Origin: an uncultured Saccharospirillaceae bacterium
Lineage (GTDB): Bacteria > Pseudomonadota > Gammaproteobacteria > Pseudomonadales > Natronospirillaceae
Assembly: GCA_913063165.1 (NCBI GenBank)
Contig: CAJXZL010000003.1
Span: 25,185-89,184 of the forward strand
Direction: 5' to 3'
Length of the DNA: 64,000 bases
This document shows, piece by piece, positions 1 through 7,520 of the stretch (the stretch's first letter is position 1; each line of letters starts with the position of its first letter). The position numbers and the translations under genes are program-made. A model generated the notes under the pieces. It searched no databases, was not told the DNA's origin, and saw only the letters and a program-made list of their open reading frames with translations.

Positions 1-1
1 C

Positions 2-859
2 GCCCCTGCGAATGTGGCGGTCGCTATTGCCAAGTTGGGCGGTGCATCCCGTTTTGCTGGACAGGTAGGCCAAGATGCCTTTGGGGCGTTTCTGACGCAA
101 GCGCTAGACCGCTATGGTGTCGACACCCAGTCTGTGTTGCATCACCCGACCGCACAAACGGCCATGGCATTTGTCAGTCTTGATGCCACTGGCGAACGGA
201 CCTTCTCATTTTATCGGCGACAAACCGCCGATGTGGTGATCACACCTGATCAAATACAAGACCATTGGTTTCACAACGTTGGATGCTTGCACCTCTGTTC
301 CAACACCCTGACCGATGCTGATATTACCAAAACCACCCAACAGATGATCACGACAGGAAAGGCAATGGGTTGCCTCATCAGTGTGGACGTGAACTTACGT
401 CCTTCATTGTGGCCAAATAGCCACATAGACCGCCAACGGGTCGTGGATGTGATGCACCAAGCCGACATCATCAAGTTATCGCGCGAAGAATTGGAGGCTC
501 TGGACACCGTGGTGCCAGGCACGCTCTGTCAGCAACTCTTGGATCAGGGCGTATTGGCCTTGTTGATTACCGACGGCCCGCATCCTATTGAGGTGCTGAC
601 CCGCGATACCGCCTGGACTCAGGCAACGCCACAGGTCACGGCGGTTGATACCACGGCGGCCGGCGATGCATTCAGTGGTGGACTGCTCTATGGTCTGGCG
701 GCACTGGCGGATCCACGTGCCGGACTTGCCGACGCGGCCAGCTTACGATCAATGGTGGCTTTTGCCAGTGACTGCGGTGCGCTCACAGTCACACGACAGG
801 GCGCTTATCCCGCGCTCCCCACTCATGACGAGGTGGCATTATTTCAATCCCAACGTTAA
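2..859 (+). CDS. PfkB-family sugar kinase (fructokinase-like), 5' end cut by window edge
   Basis: ATP-dependent kinase of the ribokinase/PfkB family, most likely phosphorylating fructose or a related sugar. The reading frame is already open at base 2 and begins APANVAVAIAKLGG, which is the conserved N-terminal substrate-lid motif of fructokinases. The real start is therefore outside the window, and a GTG at 14 is only an internal codon. The C-terminal PfkB signature DTTAAGDAFSGG, with its catalytic Asp in the anion-hole segment, is intact. The preceding NVNLRPSLWP segment is also typical of the family. The gene ends at 859 and its tail probably overlaps the beginning of the epimerase gene that follows. 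A kinase next to an AGE epimerase suggests mannose- or glucose-to-fructose conversion followed by phosphorylation. Exact substrate is inferred. Confidence 0.9.
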   Translation, partial: APANVAVAIAKLGGASRFAGQVGQDAFGAFLTQALDRYGVDTQSVLHHPTAQTAMAFVSLDATGERTFSFYRRQTADVVITPDQIQDHWFHNVGCLHLCSNTLTDADITKTTQQMITTGKAMGCLISVDVNLRPSLWPNSHIDRQRVVDVMHQADIIKLSREELEALDTVVPGTLCQQLLDQGVLALLITDGPHPIEVLTRDTAWTQATPQVTAVDTTAAGDAFSGGLLYGLAALADPRAGLADAASLRSMVAFASDCGALTVTRQGAYPALPTHDEVALFQSQR

Positions 860-912
860 TCCCCAAGGCCGCAAGGTCGCCTGCATTTTTACAGCAGCAT
901 ATTGCCGATATC

Positions 913-2055
913 TTGGCGTTTTATGCACCTCAGGTACGAGACCCAGCCAGCGGTTTTCATCAGAATTTTTATGATGATGGCACCGTGTTTTCGCCAGACG
1001 TCAAGCACCTGGTAAGCAGTTGTCGCATGGTAGTGAACTATTGCATTGCCGAACGTCTGTTTGATGACCCGTCCTATCGCAGCCTCTGGCAACATGGTCT
1101 TGAAGCTATTCGTTCGGTCCATTGGCAGTCTGAACACAAGGGGTATATCTGGACGTTAGACGCCACGGGCGCAACCGATCAAACCCATTATTGCTATGGC
1201 TTGGCCTTTACGCTGTTGGCATTTTCTGCCGCGGTGCAGCAAGGGGATGTGCAAGCAAAAAGCGAATTGTATCGGACCTGGGACTGTTTAGAGGCCCATT
1301 TCTGGCAAGCTGACATCGGTCTGTATGCTGACCACATCAGTCTGGATTGGCAGATTACCGATCCCTACCGCGGCCAAAATGCCAACATGCATTGCTGCGA
1401 GGCGCTGATACTGGCCTATGAAGCCACCCAAGACCTGCAGTTCCTAGAACGCGCCCTACAGTTGGCCGAGACGGTAGCCGTGACCCTCGCCGACCGGTCG
1501 GGCGGTTTTATTTGGGAGCATTTTCACGCTGATCTGAGCATCGACTGGGACTATAATCGGGATGATCCGAAAAACCTCTATCGCCCGTGGGGTTTTCAGC
1601 CGGGTCACCAAACCGAGTGGGCCAAATTGTTGTTACAGCTGTACCAACACCGCCCAGAACCCTGGTTACTGAGTCGCGCCCGCGCCCTGTTTGATACCAC
1701 GCTACCCCTGGCCTGGGATGATAAAAATGGCGGCCTCATTTATGGCTTTGCGCCTGACCATAGCCTGTGCGACGGAGACAAATACTTTTGGGTGCAGGCT
1801 GAGACGCTGGCAGCTGCCGGATTATTGGCGCAGCTAACCGGTGAACAGGCATATTGGGATTGGTATGATCGCATCTGGGATTATTGCTGGATGCACTTTA
1901 TCGATCATGACGTTGGGGCTTGGTATCGCGTGTTGACACAGGATAACCGCAAGACCAGTAACCGCAAAAGTGAAGCCGGCGCCAAATGCGATTATCACAC
2001 CATCGGCGCCTGCTATTTGCTACAGCAGCATTTATCGGGTGTTACGCCTGTCTAA
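913..2055 (+). CDS. N-acylglucosamine 2-epimerase (AGE) family protein, mannose/sugar isomerase-like
   Basis: An (alpha/alpha)6-barrel sugar epimerase/isomerase of the AGE family, which interconverts sugars such as mannose and fructose or N-acylglucosamine and N-acylmannosamine. Seen: GFHQNFYDDGTVF and HLVSSCRMVVNY near the N-terminus, then NANMHCCEALILAYEA, RPWGFQPGHQTEWAKLL and KYFWVQAETLAA, with the conserved His and Glu residues expected around the barrel pocket. The coordinate 913 is a TTG and is the only ATG/GTG/TTG in the open frame. Family-like sequence (FLQQHIADILAFY) continues upstream in frame to about 886, so the true start is probably further left, possibly a non-canonical ATT at 841 behind a GAGGTGG ribosome-binding site. 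The gene follows the sugar kinase and probably shares its transcript. It is convergent with the next gene. Confidence 0.85.
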   Translation: MAFYAPQVRDPASGFHQNFYDDGTVFSPDVKHLVSSCRMVVNYCIAERLFDDPSYRSLWQHGLEAIRSVHWQSEHKGYIWTLDATGATDQTHYCYGLAFTLLAFSAAVQQGDVQAKSELYRTWDCLEAHFWQADIGLYADHISLDWQITDPYRGQNANMHCCEALILAYEATQDLQFLERALQLAETVAVTLADRSGGFIWEHFHADLSIDWDYNRDDPKNLYRPWGFQPGHQTEWAKLLLQLYQHRPEPWLLSRARALFDTTLPLAWDDKNGGLIYGFAPDHSLCDGDKYFWVQAETLAAAGLLAQLTGEQAYWDWYDRIWDYCWMHFIDHDVGAWYRVLTQDNRKTSNRKSEAGAKCDYHTIGACYLLQQHLSGVTPV

Positions 2056-2071
2056 GACCGGCAAAGGTCAC

Positions 2072-3304
2072 TCATTCGTAGGTGCGTTGGTCATCAATCA
2101 CGATACCGTCTTTCGGCAATGCGCCTGGCGCTACCATGACCACGTCACCGCGCACCTTGCACAGGTCTCGAATGGCTGTGGTGACTTGCGCTGCAAAAGC
2201 GTCACCCGTTTCGGTGGTTTCGATATGAAGTGCCATTTGATCGGCATGATCCAAGGTTTCTACCACCATACGGGCAGCTGAAATGCTCGGAAAGCGGCCA
2301 ACAATGGCGCCCACTTGGTGCGGATGCACAAACATACCCCGCACCTTGGCAGACTGATCGGCCCGTCCCATCCATCCCACAATACGCTTACCCGTACGGC
2401 CACACGGACTCTCAGTGCTCATAAAAGCGGACAAATCACCCGTCGCAAACCGAATCAGCGGATAGTCGGCATTGAGGGTGGTAACCAATATTTCACCGAC
2501 CTCACCGGCAGCGACTGGCTCTCCAGTGCCGGGATTGACCAATTCTACGATAATGCCTTCATTGACGATCATGCCTTCTAAGGCGTCACTTTCGTAAGCC
2601 ACAATGCCCAGTTCAGCGGTACCATAGCATTGAAAGGTTGCGATGCCGCGGTCTTGAAACCAAGCCCTCAGGCTCGGTGGCAGCGCTTCTCCCGTCACCA
2701 AGGCGCGCTTGATGCAACTCACATCAACCGCCATTTCCTCGGCTTTTTCGATAATCATTTTTAAAAATGACGGTGTGCCGACATACCCATTGGGCTGCAC
2801 ATCATGGATGGTGACAACCTGCAATTCGGTTTGGCCAACGCCCGCAGGAATAACCGCGCAACCCAAAGCATGAGCGCCTGAGTCGAACATGCGCCCAGCC
2901 GGCGTCAAGTGATAACTAAAACAATTGTGGACAATATCCCCAGCACGAAAACCGGCCGCATAGAGCGCACGCGCTGACCGGAAATAGTCGGCACGGTAGG
3001 ATTCCGGTTCGTAAATTGGTCCTGGCGAGCTAAAAACATATTTAATTTGGGGCCATTTAGCTGCTACCAATCCCCCAAAGGGTTTTTGCTTGTCTTGCAG
3101 TGCTTTCAAATCAGACTTACGCAACACAGGAATGTCCGACATATCGTCGGGCGTTAGGATATTTTGAGGTGTTACGTCCTGCAGTAACGGCCCCCAAGAG
3201 GTGTGGGCTTTCACGTGGGAAAGCTGCACCTGTAGCGCAGTGAGCAACTCCTGCTCTCGTTCGGCAGGCAAACGCGTTTCTAATACATCATAGAAGCGGC
3301 TCAT
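2072..3304 (-). CDS. Phenylacetate-CoA ligase (PaaK)-like AMP-forming CoA ligase
   Basis: An adenylate-forming CoA ligase of the PaaK type, about 410 residues, close to the family's usual 430. Recognisable elements are the mid-protein FQCYGTAELGIVAYES (adenine-binding/aromatic motif), RFATGDLSAF, and the hinge VGRADQSAKVRGMFVHP before the small C-terminal domain. The usual Ser/Thr/Gly-rich phosphate-binding loop (SSGTTG-like) is replaced by SSPGPIYEP at residues 92-100. That is unusual and could mean altered or lost adenylation chemistry. It is the last gene of a minus-strand operon, 31 bases after the livF-like gene, with a GAGG ribosome-binding site. Context suggests it activates the acid imported by the ABC transporter. 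The substrate is not readable from sequence. Confidence 0.8.
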   Translation of the reverse strand: MSRFYDVLETRLPAEREQELLTALQVQLSHVKAHTSWGPLLQDVTPQNILTPDDMSDIPVLRKSDLKALQDKQKPFGGLVAAKWPQIKYVFSSPGPIYEPESYRADYFRSARALYAAGFRAGDIVHNCFSYHLTPAGRMFDSGAHALGCAVIPAGVGQTELQVVTIHDVQPNGYVGTPSFLKMIIEKAEEMAVDVSCIKRALVTGEALPPSLRAWFQDRGIATFQCYGTAELGIVAYESDALEGMIVNEGIIVELVNPGTGEPVAAGEVGEILVTTLNADYPLIRFATGDLSAFMSTESPCGRTGKRIVGWMGRADQSAKVRGMFVHPHQVGAIVGRFPSISAARMVVETLDHADQMALHIETTETGDAFAAQVTTAIRDLCKVRGDVVMVAPGALPKDGIVIDDQRTYE

Positions 3305-3335
3305 GCTGCGGTCCTCAAAAAGAATGTGGTTGCTG

Positions 3336-4157
3336 TCATAACCAACGCTTGCGGCGTTTGAATGACTTCAAATTTTTAAAAGATTTTCTATCGCCATCAC
3401 CACCACCGAGATAGAACTCTTTCACGTCGTTGTTGTTCATCAATTCTTCACTGGTTCCGTCCATCACAACCTTACCTGACTCCATAATGTAGCCGTAGGT
3501 GGAGTGTTTTAACGCCATGGTGGCATTTTGCTCAACGAGCAACATGGTAATGCCCTGCTCTTGGTTGATTTTCTTAATAATGCCAAACACTTCTTTCACC
3601 AACAGCGGAGACAAGCCCATTGACGGCTCATCCAATAAAATCATTTCTGGGCGCGCCATAATGGCTCGACCAATGGCTAACATTTGCTGCTCACCGCCTG
3701 ACAAATAGCCGGCCAATCCCGTTCGCTCTTTGAGGCGCGGGAAGTATTCAAATACCAATTCAATGTCTTGATTGACTTGGTTGTCTTTGCGCGTAAAGGC
3801 GCCTAATCGGAGATTCTCAATAACCGTCATGTCTTCGATAATGCGACGGCCTTCCATGACCTGAAAAATGCCTTTTCGGACAATTTTTGCAGGATCTTGG
3901 TTGCCAATACTTTCACCCTTGTAGGTGACTTCACCCTTGGTGATTTCTCCATCTTCGGTAGACAACAGGCCAGATATGGCTTTCAGCGTTGTTGACTTAC
4001 CCGCACCATTGGGACCCAAAAGGGTCACAATTTCGCCCCTTGGTACATTCAGACTGACGCCCCGTAACACCAAGATCACGTCATCGTAGACGACCTCAAT
4101 GTTGTTGACGTTCAGAAGGATGTCTTTAGATTCTGATTCTAAAGCCGCATCGGTCAT
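3336..4157 (-). CDS. livF: Branched-chain-type ABC transporter ATP-binding protein (LivF family)
   Basis: One of two ATPases of a LivFGHM-type importer. Seen: Walker A GPNGAGKST, signature LSGGEQQMLAIGRA, Walker B MILLDEPSMGLS, and H-loop region LLVEQNATMALK. I chose the ATG at 4157 because GGAGCAAGG lies 2-10 bases upstream; an in-frame TTG at 4178 would put the start almost on the upstream hairpin. The protein ends with about 20 extra residues rich in Lys, Arg and Phe (after FYLGGGDGD), longer than a typical LivF tail of about 235 residues. It lies between the binding-protein gene and the PaaK-like ligase. A strong stem-loop separates it from the binding-protein gene. Confidence 0.92.
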   Translation of the reverse strand: MTDAALESESKDILLNVNNIEVVYDDVILVLRGVSLNVPRGEIVTLLGPNGAGKSTTLKAISGLLSTEDGEITKGEVTYKGESIGNQDPAKIVRKGIFQVMEGRRIIEDMTVIENLRLGAFTRKDNQVNQDIELVFEYFPRLKERTGLAGYLSGGEQQMLAIGRAIMARPEMILLDEPSMGLSPLLVKEVFGIIKKINQEQGITMLLVEQNATMALKHSTYGYIMESGKVVMDGTSEELMNNNDVKEFYLGGGDGDRKSFKNLKSFKRRKRWL

Positions 4158-4188
4158 AACCTTGCTCCAGGTACTCAAAATAAATAGC

Positions 4189-4211
4189 GGAGGCGGGCAA
4201 CGCCCGCCTCC
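4189..4211 (-). terminator. Perfect 10-bp stem-loop between binding-protein gene and livF (attenuator/terminator)
   Basis: GGAGGCGGGC (4189-4198) and GCCCGCCTCC (4202-4211) form a perfect 10-bp GC-rich stem with a 3-base loop. On the minus strand it lies seven bases past the stop of the substrate-binding-protein gene and is followed by the U-rich stretch TATTTATTTTG. It probably causes partial termination or protects the 3' end of the upstream message, giving more binding protein than ATPase. Confidence 0.8.
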
Positions 4212-4217
4212 TCAGGA

Positions 4218-5465
4218 TTACCAGCCTAACCAGTCAGCACGACGAGGTAGGTTAGCTTCATACACGCGGCTCATTGATGGCTTGCCACCGTTCCAACGTG
4301 TCTGATAAACCAAGACTTCGGTCATGCCACGGTGGTCATCAGCAGTCCAAGTTGATGGACGGCAAACACCTTCAAGACCTGCAGGCACATGGTTTACAAA
4401 AGTTTCCATAGCGTCTTTCAGGGTAGTACCCGTCAATTCACCTTTCATTTGTGCTACTTTCATGGCATCAACCATGTTAGACGCCGCACAGACACCACGG
4501 ATGTAGTGAACAGAACGGTAGTCGTCATCTGTTGCTGTCATCTTAGAAATGGCAGACAGTTTGGTAAATCCAGCAGTAGCAGCGGCATCATTCCAAGACG
4601 CAGTACTGTTCACGAATACCACACCATCACCGGCTTCACCGGTAGCAGCAAAGGCATTCATATCCCAGCCCCATACGTTCGCGAGGAATTGCGTTTTAAC
4701 ACCCACAGTAGAACAGGCTTTAATCAAAGAAATGTTAGAGCCACCGGTGTTACCCAAGTAAGCGTATTGCGCACCGCCATCCTTGAGTGACAAACACTGT
4801 GCTTTAAAGTCGCCTGGGCTCAAGCTGTATTCGATTGGATTCAATATTTCAAATCCTAGCTCTTCTGCATAGGCAGCACAGGATTCCTTAGGTGCATTTG
4901 GATAAGGGTGATTCATGCCCATGTGGACAAACTTAGGTGTACCTGCTTCGCCACGTTTTTTCCAATCATCCGCCGCAAAGGCTACCAAACCACGACAGCC
5001 GTCTGAGTAAGATGGGCCATAGAAGAAGTTATAAGGTGCTGGGCTCTTCGTGCGCTCAGACGTACCCTTTGGATCGGTAAGGTGTGCAGAAAACGATGCT
5101 GACATCGTAAATACTTTGTCTTTAGCAACAAAGCCTACCAAGGCTTCAGTGTCTGCCGTTCCCCAACCCTGTAGCGCAACGAGTTGATTTCTAGACATGG
5201 CTTTTTTATACAGGGCTACGGCTTGTGGTGCGTTATAACCATAGTCGACTGATTCAAAGTCGAGCATGTTGCCGTTAATGCCACCGTTTTGGTTGGTGTA
5301 TTTCAGAACATCTGCCACACCCATGCCGTAAGGCTGGCCAACATCAGAGGTTGGACCACTGAATGCCGAGATGTGAAGGACAGGGATGCCCTCAGCTAGG
5401 GCACCCATCGAGAGTACCGATGTCAGTGCAATCGTGCTGCACAATCCTACGAGTTTCTTATTCAT
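4218..5465 (-). CDS. Branched-chain-type ABC transporter periplasmic substrate-binding protein
   Basis: Periplasmic ligand-binding protein of the LivJ/LivK superfamily (periplasmic-binding fold type I), about 415 residues. It begins with a clear signal peptide (MNKKLVGLCSTIALTSVLSM, cleavage near ALAEG). Family-like stretches include GMGVADVLKYTNQNGGINGN (the ligand entry strand and helix) and NTGGSNISLIKACSTVGVK. I chose the third of three in-frame ATGs (5465; others at 5471 and 5480) because GGGAAG then sits 7 bases upstream. It is unusually long for an amino-acid LivJ protein and resembles the binding proteins found beside acyl-CoA ligases. The ligand is therefore more likely an organic or aromatic acid than leucine (inference). 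Confidence 0.88.
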   Translation of the reverse strand: MNKKLVGLCSTIALTSVLSMGALAEGIPVLHISAFSGPTSDVGQPYGMGVADVLKYTNQNGGINGNMLDFESVDYGYNAPQAVALYKKAMSRNQLVALQGWGTADTEALVGFVAKDKVFTMSASFSAHLTDPKGTSERTKSPAPYNFFYGPSYSDGCRGLVAFAADDWKKRGEAGTPKFVHMGMNHPYPNAPKESCAAYAEELGFEILNPIEYSLSPGDFKAQCLSLKDGGAQYAYLGNTGGSNISLIKACSTVGVKTQFLANVWGWDMNAFAATGEAGDGVVFVNSTASWNDAAATAGFTKLSAISKMTATDDDYRSVHYIRGVCAASNMVDAMKVAQMKGELTGTTLKDAMETFVNHVPAGLEGVCRPSTWTADDHRGMTEVLVYQTRWNGGKPSMSRVYEANLPRRADWLGW

Positions 5466-5534
5466 AACCATACTTCCCATTTTTGTTTTTGTTTGGGGCT
5501 GGCCCCAGGGTTTGTGCCCGTGGGCACGATTGTG

Positions 5535-6596
5535 TTAATAACTAAACGGATACAGTTTCCAATACGCTTTGGTCATTCTCCACCTGTGCGCCAGTCCGTC
5601 TGGCTCAAAGATAAGGAATAGGATAATCGCAATGCCAATCGACATTTGCTTTAGATAGGTCATGCTGTGCGCCAGTGACGGAAATACATCCCGTAAACCA
5701 CCGGCCGCAAATTCCATCACTTCCGGTAACAAGACCATGAAGATGACACCCATGAGTGAGCCCATTACCGAGCCCAAGCCGCCAATAATGATCATGGCGA
5801 GGAACTGAATCGACAATAGAATGTTAAAACCTTCTGCCGAGATGAAGCCCAAATAGTGGCCAAACAGGGCGCCACCGATACCAGCAAAAAATGAGCTGAT
5901 ACCGAACGACATAATGCGGTACTTGGTGAGGTTGATCCCCATGATTTCAGCACTCAGATAGTGATCGCGGACCGCTACCAGCGCCCGTCCATCTCGGCTG
6001 CGCATCAGGTTGGCACCTAGCACGAAGCTCAACACCAGCCAGAAAAGTACAATATAGAAAAACGACTGGTCGCTATCAAATGCAAAGCCAAAGATGCTCA
6101 CTGGGTTGGCCATGGCGCCATAAGGGCCACCGGTAAACCAGCCTGCGCGACCGAAGAAATCTTCCAGAATATACTGGGAAGCCAAGGTCGCAATGGCCAA
6201 ATACAGGCCTTTAATACGACCCGCGGGAACGCCGAACATCAAACCCACTGCCATGGTGAGCAAGCCCGCTAGGGGAATAGAAAAGAATACGGGGATGCCG
6301 GTGCTGTTGTTGATCCAAGCAGAAGCAAAGGCACCAAACCCAAAGAAAGCCGCATGACCCAAAGATATTTGGCCGGTGAATCCCACCAATATATTCAAGC
6401 CCAACGCAGCAACCGCGTAATAGCCGATTTGAATCGACAGGTTCAGCACATAGCTGTCGGCAAATATTGGCATGATCAATAGAAAAGCAATGCTCGCCAA
6501 TACCATCTTTCTGGAGAAAGGGGTCGGGAATATCGTGCTGTCTTTCTCGTAGGTGGTACGAAAATCGCCACACTTCATCGTGTTATGACTGGCCAT
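5535..6596 (-). CDS. livM: Branched-chain-type ABC transporter permease (LivM family)
   Basis: Inner-membrane permease, 353 residues, of the LivM type. It has multiple hydrophobic segments and the family motif GFTGQISLGHAAFFGFGAF. It also has the EAA-like loop region AVRDHYLSAEIMGINLTKYR and FLAMIIIGGLGSVMGSLMG. A hydrophilic N-terminal extension of about 28 residues precedes the first membrane helix. The gene starts two bases after the livH stop, so the two permeases are translated together. A 69-base gap downstream, before the binding-protein ATG, holds two small GC-rich inverted repeats (around 5493-5504 and 5514-5527). Confidence 0.92.
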   Translation of the reverse strand: MASHNTMKCGDFRTTYEKDSTIFPTPFSRKMVLASIAFLLIMPIFADSYVLNLSIQIGYYAVAALGLNILVGFTGQISLGHAAFFGFGAFASAWINNSTGIPVFFSIPLAGLLTMAVGLMFGVPAGRIKGLYLAIATLASQYILEDFFGRAGWFTGGPYGAMANPVSIFGFAFDSDQSFFYIVLFWLVLSFVLGANLMRSRDGRALVAVRDHYLSAEIMGINLTKYRIMSFGISSFFAGIGGALFGHYLGFISAEGFNILLSIQFLAMIIIGGLGSVMGSLMGVIFMVLLPEVMEFAAGGLRDVFPSLAHSMTYLKQMSIGIAIILFLIFEPDGLAHRWRMTKAYWKLYPFSY

Positions 6597-6598
6597 TG

Positions 6599-7492
6599 CT
6601 ATATCCTCTCAATATCTTTGGTGCCAAACAGACCGTATGGCTTAATCATCAAAATAATCACCATGACGTAGAATGGTGCGATGGTGTATAGGTTGCCCCA
6701 CTGCAGATATTCGTAGTCGACGAACTGCGCCATGTTTTCCAACACACCGATGGCAATACCACCAACAATGGCACCCACAATGGAATCCAGTCCGCCTAAA
6801 ATAACGGCCGGGAACACTTTAATGCCGAAGAAGGCCAGCGCCTGTGACACACCATTGACCATGCCGACTACCACACCGGCCAGCGCCGATACCATGGCAG
6901 AAATGGCCCAGGCCATCGCAAATACTGTCTTAACAGAAATACCCAAACTCTGGGCGACTTGTTGGTCAAATGCCGTTGCCCGCATCGCCAAGCCCATTTT
7001 TGAATACTTAAAGAAGAAGTAAAAACCCACCATGATTACCACGGAAATCACCAGGCTCATCATGTAGGCCGTTTGCACGTTCAAACCAAATATGACGACA
7101 CTTTCTTGTTCGAACACTTGTGGAAAGGGCTTGGCGAATACACCAAACATCCAATTCATCAAGGCTTGAAAGGTAATAGACAGTCCAATGGTTAACATGA
7201 TGACCGAAATAATGGGTTCACCAATCATTGGCCGCAGCACCAAGACTTGCAGCACCACACCAAACACCATCATAAAGACCAGCGTGAGCGAGAAGCCCAA
7301 CCAAAATGGCAGTTGGTATTCAACCAAGAAGGCCCAACATACCCAGGCACCAATCAGTAAGAATTCGCCTTGGGCAAAGTTGACCACCTGAGTGGATTTG
7401 TAAATCAGGACAAAGCACATCGCCACAACCCCATACAGGGTGCCGACAATGAGGCCATTGACCAAAAGTTGTGTGAACAATTCATAATTCAT
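6599..7492 (-). CDS. livH: Branched-chain-type ABC transporter permease (LivH family)
   Basis: Inner-membrane permease of 297 residues, LivH type. Seen: N-terminal VNGLIVGTLYGVVAMCFVLIYKSTQVVNFAQGEF, characteristic of LivH, with about eight hydrophobic segments. The cytoplasmic coupling loop contains MRATAFDQQVAQSLGISVK, and the conserved FPAVILGGLDSIVGAIVGG follows near the C-terminus. A GGAG ribosome-binding site lies 8 bases before the ATG. It pairs with the LivM protein encoded immediately downstream. The upstream neighbour is the long-chain acyl-CoA synthetase gene, 28 bases away, indicating one transcription unit. Confidence 0.92.
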   Translation of the reverse strand: MNYELFTQLLVNGLIVGTLYGVVAMCFVLIYKSTQVVNFAQGEFLLIGAWVCWAFLVEYQLPFWLGFSLTLVFMMVFGVVLQVLVLRPMIGEPIISVIMLTIGLSITFQALMNWMFGVFAKPFPQVFEQESVVIFGLNVQTAYMMSLVISVVIMVGFYFFFKYSKMGLAMRATAFDQQVAQSLGISVKTVFAMAWAISAMVSALAGVVVGMVNGVSQALAFFGIKVFPAVILGGLDSIVGAIVGGIAIGVLENMAQFVDYEYLQWGNLYTIAPFYVMVIILMIKPYGLFGTKDIERI

Positions 7493-7520
7493 AATATCGA
7501 CTCCAATTCTCGCTTCCGCA

